Shown one piece after another: positions 33,561 through 40,374 of a stretch of DNA of 64,000 nt. The translations under genes and the position numbers were made by a program. Source of the stretch: RUG572 sp964386385 (GTDB lineage: Bacteria; Verrucomicrobiota; Kiritimatiellia; RFP12; UBA1067); NCBI GenBank assembly GCA_964386385.1, contig CAYLRN010000004.1:124001-188000 (forward strand), written 5' to 3'. Position 1 is the stretch's first letter; every line of letters starts with the position of its first letter. The notes below the pieces were generated by a model. It worked only from the letters and a program-made list of their open reading frames with translations. It made no database searches and had not been told where the DNA came from.

Positions 33561-35363
33561 ATGAAGCTCGACCTTACGTCTTTCGCTTTTGGGTTTGAAG
33601 TGGTAAGCTCAAGTGCCAATTCAAATTGGGCAACCTCACTGGGACAAGGGGCTTTGTACAAAATCAATGCCAGCGAGTCGGTGAATGAAATCCTAAAGGG
33701 AATGGTTTATACATCAGTTCCCTTGAAATCAATTCGGGCACGAATCGGAAAAGGCGGGCGAACTTATAACGGAACTGATCCAGATGCAGGGATGATTATT
33801 GGGGCTGTATTCAGTAAAATTTACGTGAATGGACAATTAGTCAAAGAATGCCGGCTAATCCTTATTGTCACTCGCGATAGTTCTCAATCGCATACGGGAC
33901 GCTTACGACTCAAGTACTCACCCCATAATGCAGTAATTGGAGCAGATGGCAATATAGAGTTCTCTAATCAATCTGAATTTGATAAAATCAGAAAATCACT
34001 TGGGTTGGTCTCGGAATCTTGTTGGTTTGTATATGAAATAGAAGTGATCAATCAGGATGAATTGCACTTGCGTGTTGGAGTTGCAAATGCAAAAGCGAAG
34101 GAAATATATCAGACAAACGCAGATCTGCACAAAGTTTGGCACGAGATAATTGCAAAACAAACACCCTATATCACATCTGCGCAAAAATCTGCAAATGATT
34201 CGCCCCATCAACTTATCGTGTACGGCGCACCGGGGACGGGGAAGAGCCATGGGATTGAGGAGGTCGTGGGGACGTATGGCGACACCGTACGGACGACGTT
34301 CCACCCGGACAGCGACTATGCCTCGTTCGTCGGATGCTACAAGCCGACGATGGTGCGGACGAAGAAGACATATGTCCTTGAGGGCCGCGAGGCGGAAGTG
34401 AAGGACAACGAGGGGAAGCCGGTCTGCGAGGAGAAAATCGCGTATTCGTTCGTTCCGCAGGCGTTCTCAAGGGCGTACGTGAATGCGTGGAGGAAGATAG
34501 CGCAGGGCGGAGATGGAGAGATTGCTCCGCAGTTTCTCGTCGTCGAGGAGATAAATCGTGGCAACTGTGCGCAGATCTTCGGCGACGTCTTCCAGCTGCT
34601 TGACCGCGGCGACGACGGCTATTCGAAGTATCCGATCGACGCCGATGCCGACTTGGCGCAGTATATCGGAAAGGAATTGGGCAGTGCGGACGCGCAGGAG
34701 CGCGTCCCTCCCGCAGCGGGTGAGCGAGATGGCGGCAATTCCGGCGCGGACGCGCAGGAGCGCGTCCCTCCCGCAGCGGGTGAGCGAGATGGCGGCAATT
34801 CCGGCGCGGACGCGCAGGAACGCGTCCCTCCCGAAGTGAGGTCGGGCAAGAAGCTGATGCTTCCGCCCAACCTCTACATCTGGGCTACGATGAACACGTC
34901 CGACCAGTCCCTCTTCCCGATGGACAGCGCGTTCAAGCGCCGCTGGGAATGGAAGTACATGCCGATCAAGAACGCCGGAGAGGACAATCCGCGCCTTGTG
35001 TGGAAAATCGTCGCGGACGGCGAGGCGTTCTCGTGGTGGGATTTTCTCAAGACCATAAACAAGAGCATCCTTGACGCCTTGAAAAACGAGGATAAACAGC
35101 TCGGATACTTCTTCGCAAAGCCGGACGACGACATGAGCGACATCATTTCTGCGTCGAAGTTCGTGAACAAGGTTCTCTTCTATCTCTACAATGACGTGTT
35201 CAGGGACTACGAACTGCCAAAGGGCTTTGCGAAGTCCGACGGCGGCAAGTTCGCATTTGCCGACTTCTTCCCTGCCGACGGCAGTCCGGACGAGACGAAA
35301 GTCAAGGAACTGCTTTCCAATCTGCTTGCCAAAGCACAACAGCAAGGCGCCGCCAACGCATGA
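33561..35363 (+). CDS. McrB-like AAA+ restriction motor (LlaJI R1-like), mosaic gene
   Basis: A 600-residue motor subunit of a McrBC/LlaJI-like restriction enzyme. Residues 1-210 are an AT-rich N-terminal domain, probably for DNA recognition; from about 215 the DNA turns GC-rich and the AAA+ core begins. Walker A GAPGTGKSH near 221, Walker B LVVEEINRGN near 322, and MNTSDQSLFPMDSAFKRRWEW near 443, the McrB-type sensor block. Between Walker B and the sensor sits an in-frame 60-bp repeat (two full copies and a partial) that carries a GC hairpin. The composition break at 34,200 implies replacement of the recognition half. It overlaps the nuclease gene by 4 bases. Confidence 0.88.
   Translation: MKLDLTSFAFGFEVVSSSANSNWATSLGQGALYKINASESVNEILKGMVYTSVPLKSIRARIGKGGRTYNGTDPDAGMIIGAVFSKIYVNGQLVKECRLILIVTRDSSQSHTGRLRLKYSPHNAVIGADGNIEFSNQSEFDKIRKSLGLVSESCWFVYEIEVINQDELHLRVGVANAKAKEIYQTNADLHKVWHEIIAKQTPYITSAQKSANDSPHQLIVYGAPGTGKSHGIEEVVGTYGDTVRTTFHPDSDYASFVGCYKPTMVRTKKTYVLEGREAEVKDNEGKPVCEEKIAYSFVPQAFSRAYVNAWRKIAQGGDGEIAPQFLVVEEINRGNCAQIFGDVFQLLDRGDDGYSKYPIDADADLAQYIGKELGSADAQERVPPAAGERDGGNSGADAQERVPPAAGERDGGNSGADAQERVPPEVRSGKKLMLPPNLYIWATMNTSDQSLFPMDSAFKRRWEWKYMPIKNAGEDNPRLVWKIVADGEAFSWWDFLKTINKSILDALKNEDKQLGYFFAKPDDDMSDIISASKFVNKVLFYLYNDVFRDYELPKGFAKSDGGKFAFADFFPADGSPDETKVKELLSNLLAKAQQQGAANA
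34686..34832 (-). repeat. In-frame 60-bp tandem repeat with variable-arm hairpin, inside the AAA gene
   Basis: Identical 60-bp units at 34686-34745 and 34746-34805 and a partial unit to 34832. Each starts with a hairpin: GGACGCGC (34688-34695), loop AGGA, GCGCGTCC (34700-34707), then CTCCC. Read on the minus strand this is GGAGGG, arm ACGCGC, loop TCCT, arm GCGCGT, CC: a member of the dispersed family. Each unit adds 20 residues (ADAQERVPP...) to a surface loop. Confidence 0.9.
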
Positions 35364-37591
35364 AGATTCTCATCGAGGGCTATTCCTATTCTCCGGAGGT
35401 CGTGAAGAACGTCCTGCCTGAGAAACGGCTTTTGCTCACCGACGAGAAAGTGACGATTGAAAACGTCGGCTATTTCCGCAATTCCGAGTGCAACGATTTC
35501 GTCTTCTTCCTGCCCAAGGTTCTCCTTGAGCAGATAGAAGTCGATGGCGTAAAATGCGACAGGGTTTTCGCCGTCAAGGGCGATCCGCTGATGGAGAACG
35601 GCCTTGCCCCAGAGGAAATCATAGACCCGGAAGGCGAGACTCCCGACGGCAGAAAACTGACGGCCGGTCAGAAGTCGTTTCTGTACGAGTTCGCCGTGTG
35701 GATATACCGCGCAATCGCACAGTTCAAAGCGCGGAATCCCTGCTCGGCGGCCGTCTGGGAACAGAAGGAGAAACAAACGGGCGCGTTCAGCCGCAAGTAC
35801 GTCACCAACACGCTCCTTGACGTCATTCTCGCCCTGCGCAGATTCCATCGCGACAACCGGGACTACTTTCTCTTCAAGGTGAAGGAGAAGCATTCCGGCG
35901 CGAACAAGATCAACTGGACGCGCACAATCGCAAAGTCGCCGGCCGCCATTCAGAAGGGACGTCCGCTATATCTGAATCCGCTATGCAGGAAGCGTTCAGT
36001 CGATTTCGACGAAGAATTGATTGTCATATTCTATTCCATACTCAACTACGTCAAGACGAAGTTCGGATTCCCCGTCCAGATCAACATGGGGTATGAACTC
36101 ATAACGAGCGAGAAATTCGAGCGTTATCTGTGCGGCTATGGCATCCGCAGGCTGAAGGCGATCAAGTACAAGTATTTCTCTGACCGGGACTTGACGCTCT
36201 GGCAGCTGTGTTTCGCGTTCTTCGACAAGGCGCACAAGGCGAACGTCGTGTCAAGCGGAGAAGAGTATCTGCTCGCAAAGGATTTCGAGATTGTTTTCGA
36301 GTCGATGATTGACGACCTGATCGGGGACGACGGCATTGCCGGACTTCGCGACTTGTCCGACGGCAAGGAAATCGACCATCTCTATCTTGACGAGAGCCTT
36401 ACGCGCAGAACGGCTGGCGGCGACAAGACATTCTACATTGCCGACAGCAAGTACTACAAGCGCGGGAACAGCCTCGGAGGCGGGAGCGTAGCAAAGCAGT
36501 TCACATACGCGAGAAATCTTCTGCAACTCGATTTGGACCTGTTCTTGAACGGAGACGATGCTTCTGAAAAGACAAAGAAACGCCGTCATGCGCTGGACGA
36601 AGTAAAATCATTGCGCGACAACACGACCGAAGGGTATGACGTCATTCCAAACTTCTTCATCAGCGCGACCGTGCCGGAGGACTTGAAGTACGAAGACGAT
36701 AATCTGTTTTTGCATTCCGGCACGAACGAATACAAGAACATACACTTCGAGAATCGGCTCTTCGACCGCGACACGCTTATTCTTTCGCACTACGACGTGA
36801 ATTTTCTCTATGTCGTCAAACTCTACGCACAAAGCGATTCAGGCTTGAAAGAGGAATGGCGCGAAAAAGTGAGAGACGAGTTCAGAAAGCACATTCGCGG
36901 TCTGCTCAAGGAGCGTTTTTCGTTCTTTGCCATGATGCCCTACGATGAACTCTCGGATGAAGACGCATCGCGTTTTCTGCACGACAACTTCCGCGCCGTA
37001 CTCGGCAAAGTCTATTCGCCATATCCGAAGGTCAACGGCAAGACCGTGTATTCGCTTGCTCTTGAGAATCCGGATACAATGATCGACGACGGTTCACTTT
37101 CTGCCGAAGGGTTGGCAAATCGAAGGAAACGTGTCGTCCACGAGAATGACGCCGTGACAAATCTCCTCAAGACGGCATTCTACCTCATTCCGTGCGAACT
37201 TGGTCAGGACCCGTCCGTCGCACTCCGGCAAGAGGTGCAGGCGCATCCAATTCCAGGTGCAAAGGCGGCGAATGCGTCCGAGAGTGTTGTAGTGGCGGCT
37301 GGCTATGCCAAGGGCTATCTTGATGCGATTCGCAAGAGCGGTTTTTGTCCTTGGAGCGCAACTTCATGCAAGACTCCACTTGTCGTGCAGATGTTTGTCT
37401 TTCCGCATACGAATCAAGCGGATGTTTTCTTGGTCAATCACGACACAGGCATAAGAGGCCCCATGCCGCCGGAGAAAGTAAAAGAGGAGTTCCCGGAATT
37501 TGCGTCCATCGAACTTCCTTTCCAGTCTTACTACGTGTGGGCGGTAGTTGCTCAAAGTCATTCTGAAAAGGAGGTAGCGGACAATGTCTGA
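35360..37591 (+). CDS. LlaJI-family restriction endonuclease (McrC-like R2 subunit)
   Basis: A 743-residue nuclease subunit. The PD-(D/E)XK core is seen as KEIDHLYLDES near 336 followed by TFYIADSKYYKRGNSLGGGSVAKQ near 355-378, typical of LlaJI/McrC-type nucleases. The large N-terminal part should bind the AAA motor. The C-terminal 200 residues are a further unassigned domain (AAGYAKGYLDAIRKSG onward). Known LlaJI loci have two C5 methyltransferases, an McrB-like motor and this nuclease in one operon, the same order as here. The last codons overlap the Fic gene by 8 bases. Confidence 0.88.
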   Translation: MKILIEGYSYSPEVVKNVLPEKRLLLTDEKVTIENVGYFRNSECNDFVFFLPKVLLEQIEVDGVKCDRVFAVKGDPLMENGLAPEEIIDPEGETPDGRKLTAGQKSFLYEFAVWIYRAIAQFKARNPCSAAVWEQKEKQTGAFSRKYVTNTLLDVILALRRFHRDNRDYFLFKVKEKHSGANKINWTRTIAKSPAAIQKGRPLYLNPLCRKRSVDFDEELIVIFYSILNYVKTKFGFPVQINMGYELITSEKFERYLCGYGIRRLKAIKYKYFSDRDLTLWQLCFAFFDKAHKANVVSSGEEYLLAKDFEIVFESMIDDLIGDDGIAGLRDLSDGKEIDHLYLDESLTRRTAGGDKTFYIADSKYYKRGNSLGGGSVAKQFTYARNLLQLDLDLFLNGDDASEKTKKRRHALDEVKSLRDNTTEGYDVIPNFFISATVPEDLKYEDDNLFLHSGTNEYKNIHFENRLFDRDTLILSHYDVNFLYVVKLYAQSDSGLKEEWREKVRDEFRKHIRGLLKERFSFFAMMPYDELSDEDASRFLHDNFRAVLGKVYSPYPKVNGKTVYSLALENPDTMIDDGSLSAEGLANRRKRVVHENDAVTNLLKTAFYLIPCELGQDPSVALRQEVQAHPIPGAKAANASESVVVAAGYAKGYLDAIRKSGFCPWSATSCKTPLVVQMFVFPHTNQADVFLVNHDTGIRGPMPPEKVKEEFPEFASIELPFQSYYVWAVVAQSHSEKEVADNV

Positions 37592-38162
37592 TGGTGCTAC
37601 GCAGAACGAGATCGACGCGGCGAGCCTTGCGCGGGCGAAGGGCATATACGCAAGCGGCGAGGTGTACGGCTACGAGGTCGGAACGACCGCCGGGCTGTGC
37701 GCCATACACAAGGCTCTGTTCGGCGGTCTCTACGACTTCGCCGGGCAAGTCAGGACGCTGAACATCTCGAAAGGCTCGTTCCGCTTCGCCAACGCGCTGT
37801 ACCTTCAGCAGATCCTGCCTGTAATCGAGAGGATGCCGGAGGGAAGTTTTGGCGAAATCGTCGCGAAATACGTTGAGATGAACGTCGCCCATCCGTTCAT
37901 GGAGGGGAACGGCCGGGCGGGGCGAATCTGGCTTGACATGATGCTGCGCACGAGGCTCGGAAGGGTCGTCGACTGGCAACGGATCGGCAAAGGTGCGTAT
38001 CTTTCCGCCATGGAGCGAAGCCCCGTGAACGACCTTGAAATCCGCACTCTTCTTGAAGGTGCGCTGACGGACGACGTCGACAACCGTGAAATCCTGTTCA
38101 AGGGGGTGGAACGCTCCTACTTCTACGAAGGGTACTGGGCCGCGAATGAAGTTATGGTATAA
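37584..38162 (+). CDS. Fic/DOC-family protein
   Basis: A 192-residue Fic protein, likely an AMP-transferase that modifies a cellular target. The active-site motif HPFMEGNGRAGR lies near residue 102 and matches HPFx(D/E)GNGRxxR fully; the flap region (FRFANALYLQQ) lies before it. No inhibitory helix motif (S/T)xxxE(G/N) is obvious at either end, and no separate small antitoxin gene is next to it. The start overlaps the nuclease stop, so it is coupled to the restriction operon. Its stop TAA lies inside the next TATAAT box. Confidence 0.9.
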   Translation: MSDGATQNEIDAASLARAKGIYASGEVYGYEVGTTAGLCAIHKALFGGLYDFAGQVRTLNISKGSFRFANALYLQQILPVIERMPEGSFGEIVAKYVEMNVAHPFMEGNGRAGRIWLDMMLRTRLGRVVDWQRIGKGAYLSAMERSPVNDLEIRTLLEGALTDDVDNREILFKGVERSYFYEGYWAANEVMV

Positions 38163-38163
38163 T
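38158..38163 (+). promoter_or_regulatory. Extended -10 promoter overlapping the Fic stop codon
   Basis: TTATGGTATAATGGCA: TGGTATAAT with TATAAT at 38158-38163, 28 bases before the next ATG. The first bases resemble the 28520 promoter region, as if promoter and methyltransferase start had been copied together. Confidence 0.6.
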
Positions 38164-38190
38164 GGCATTCCAAAACAACCGAACGCCACA

Positions 38191-39486
38191 ATGACGACAG
38201 TCAGACAACACAAACCTGCTTTCACCGACCTCTTCGCAGAATGCGAAGTGTTGTCTTCTGGTATGGAGCGGATGGGATTCGAGGCGGATCTCGCCAGCGA
38301 AATGTGGGATGTCGCGGCGGAGAACGGCCTTGTAGAAACGAAGATGTCAAGACGAAGGTTTGTCTCGGAAGTCGCGGCGTTTGGCGTCTTGCCGGTTGCG
38401 GCGAAAACGGTTGACAGCGACGGGAGGGACGTACTTGAAGGTGAAGCATTGAAGAAAAGGTCTTTAGGACAATATTTCACCGAGGGAACTTGCTGGCTTC
38501 AGCCACAGGTCGTGAAGTTCATCCGAAACTCAAGATGCCATGTCGCATATGACCCGTTCGCCGGCAGCGGATGCCTTTTGTCTGCCGTCACCAATGCCGT
38601 TGAGACTGTCCGGGAAGTGGCAGGACTGGACATTGACCCGTTCTGCGGATGGGAAGTGAACGACTCGCTTGTGAAGATTCCTTCAAGGACTGGGGCGGTA
38701 ATTGTAACCAACCCGCCTTACTTCTCGAACTATTCTGCGTCCCGAAAGGGACTCGGAGCTGAACTGAAGAAATACTTTGCAATGACGCAGTATGACGACG
38801 TCTATCTTCTTGCACTAGATCGGATGCTTGAAGCGCAGGAAAACGTCGTTGCAATCATTCCAGAGACGTTCATCAATTCGCCGTTCAAGAAAAAGGATCT
38901 TCTGCGTTCGATAACCATACTGGAGGAAAATCCGTTCGTGGATACGGATACGCCCGTCGTCGTCGCCTGTTTCGATTCACGTCCAAAACATTGCAGGGAG
39001 GTGGAAATCTACAAGGGGGCAGAATATGTCTGCACATTGCAAGACGTGGAGGCCTGCCGTCTCCATCCCGACAATTCCATTGGCATGAAGTTCAACGACC
39101 CTTCGGGGTGGCTTGGGGTTCGGTGCGTCGATACCACCAATCCGAACGACATGATACGGTTTGACTTCAGGGAAAACATAGACTACGACTGGGAAAAGGG
39201 AATAAAGGCCTCCTCTCGTCTGCTGACGCTTGTTTCAATAGACGTTCCGCACGGCAAAAGGCAGAATTTCGTAGGCGAATGCAATGCGATTCTTGGAAAT
39301 CTGCGGAACCAGTCGCATGACGTTGTCTTCAGCCCGTTTAAGGGAAACATGAAAAATGGGAGAAGGCGGCGCAGACTGGATTTTCAGACCTGCCGTGCGA
39401 TTGTCGAACGCGCGTACAAAAAGACTGTTCGCAGCAATGGACGTGAGATGATTCAGCAGACATTGTTCAAGGAGCCGAGGCAATGA
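38191..39486 (+). CDS. Chimeric N6-adenine DNA methyltransferase with a C5-methyltransferase remnant at its start
   Basis: A 431-residue protein. From about residue 85 it is an N6-adenine methyltransferase: SLGQYFTEG near 91, AdoMet motif YDPFAGSGCLL near 118, catalytic NPPYFSNYSASRKG near 172. Residues 1-48 (HKPAFTDLFAECEVLSSGMERMGFEADL, then EMWDVAAE) are a decayed copy of the methyltransferase-1 start; the key GCGG loop reads ECEV, so it cannot bind AdoMet. Residues 51-70 (MSRRRFVSEVAAFGVLPVAA) look like a twin-arginine signal peptide. The true start may therefore lie downstream of these fragments. It overlaps the following nuclease gene by 4 bases, suggesting a type II modification-restriction pair. 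Confidence 0.8.
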   Translation: MTTVRQHKPAFTDLFAECEVLSSGMERMGFEADLASEMWDVAAENGLVETKMSRRRFVSEVAAFGVLPVAAKTVDSDGRDVLEGEALKKRSLGQYFTEGTCWLQPQVVKFIRNSRCHVAYDPFAGSGCLLSAVTNAVETVREVAGLDIDPFCGWEVNDSLVKIPSRTGAVIVTNPPYFSNYSASRKGLGAELKKYFAMTQYDDVYLLALDRMLEAQENVVAIIPETFINSPFKKKDLLRSITILEENPFVDTDTPVVVACFDSRPKHCREVEIYKGAEYVCTLQDVEACRLHPDNSIGMKFNDPSGWLGVRCVDTTNPNDMIRFDFRENIDYDWEKGIKASSRLLTLVSIDVPHGKRQNFVGECNAILGNLRNQSHDVVFSPFKGNMKNGRRRRRLDFQTCRAIVERAYKKTVRSNGREMIQQTLFKEPRQ

Positions 39487-39845
39487 CGAATATTGAACTC
39501 TTCAAGTACTCGGGCGAGCATCCTGAACCGATCATCGACCCATACTACAACATCAATGGCGACTACTATGTTGTCGAGATGAAAAGCATGAAGGGCAGTG
39601 GCGGAGGGCAGGACAAGCAATTGACAGAAGTCATCAACTTCATCCGCTATGCGGAATCCAATGTGCACATCCACTATGTCACCTATCTTGATGGGGAGTA
39701 TTCAAATCTCCTTCATAGTGGCACAACGCAGCCCAAAATCAGATGTCAGCATGACGACATTCTGTCATGTCTGAAAAGGCATCCCGGCAACTACTTTCTC
39801 AACACCGCCGGCTTTGAAGAATTCGTGCGCGAACTTGCTGAATGA
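39483..39845 (+). CDS. Small PD-(D/E)XK-like restriction endonuclease candidate
   Basis: A 120-residue protein coupled to the adenine methyltransferase by a 4-base overlap. The segment EPIIDPYYNINGDYYVVEMKSMKG (residues 16-39) fits an Asp ... Glu-x-Lys nuclease core, followed by a QLTEVINFIRYAE helix. It is short for a type II endonuclease, so it may be a fragment or a C-terminal piece of a larger enzyme. I do not recognise a named family. Confidence 0.6.
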   Translation: MTNIELFKYSGEHPEPIIDPYYNINGDYYVVEMKSMKGSGGGQDKQLTEVINFIRYAESNVHIHYVTYLDGEYSNLLHSGTTQPKIRCQHDDILSCLKRHPGNYFLNTAGFEEFVRELAE

Positions 39846-39867
39846 TTGTCCATGACGCAAGACCATA

Positions 39868-40374
39868 TTGGAAACTGGACGAGATAAGGTGATTCTCAAC
39901 GCATTTACCTGTACGGGGGCATACGCCGTGCTGATCATGTCCGGACTGAAGCGGGTGGAGAACCGCAGCCGTCTGCCGGTCCCGACGAGCGGACGCTGCG
40001 CGATGAGCGTCTCGAAGAAGTTCTGCAGGACCGAATACGACAATCTCGTCGCATGGCTTGAGGGACATTGCAGCCCGTCCGTCATGGCGCGTCTCCTCAC
40101 GTGGGACGAGGTGGAATCGTGGTCTGGTCGCATCGTCGCGACGATGGACTATGAGGCGACGGGCCGCATCCCCGACAATCCGGCTCTCGCCCATGAATGC
40201 CGCATCTGGAACGAGGGCTACGCCAACTGGTGGTTTCTCTCCGGCATCCGCCGGCTGCCCACGCCCGTCCCCTGCCGCGGCAACGTGGGAATGTGGCAGC
40301 TGCCGCCGGACATCTCCGAAGAGGTCGAAAGGCAGGGGACGCAGAATGGAGGTCACTTCCCGGCGAACCGGTAG
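39868..40374 (+). CDS. ASCH-domain-like protein
   Basis: About 168 residues. The pattern ILNAFTCTGAYAVLIMSGLKRVENRSRLP near the N-terminus and RGNVGMWQLP near the end resemble ASCH domains (PUA-like fold, RNA or modified-base binding). A central acidic-aromatic segment (ALAHECRIWNEGYANWWFLSGIRRL) is also conserved-looking. The start is uncertain: TTG at 39868 or GTG at 39889, both close to the preceding stop. It is convergent with the glycosidase-like gene and overlaps its 3' end by 22 bases. It may be the last gene of the defence island; function not known. Confidence 0.65.
   Translation: METGRDKVILNAFTCTGAYAVLIMSGLKRVENRSRLPVPTSGRCAMSVSKKFCRTEYDNLVAWLEGHCSPSVMARLLTWDEVESWSGRIVATMDYEATGRIPDNPALAHECRIWNEGYANWWFLSGIRRLPTPVPCRGNVGMWQLPPDISEEVERQGTQNGGHFPANR

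Noticed and set aside
34686..34832. Possible CRISPR-like array
   Set aside because: The 60-bp units are directly adjacent with no spacers and lie in frame within an AAA ATPase gene; no cas genes are present in the window.
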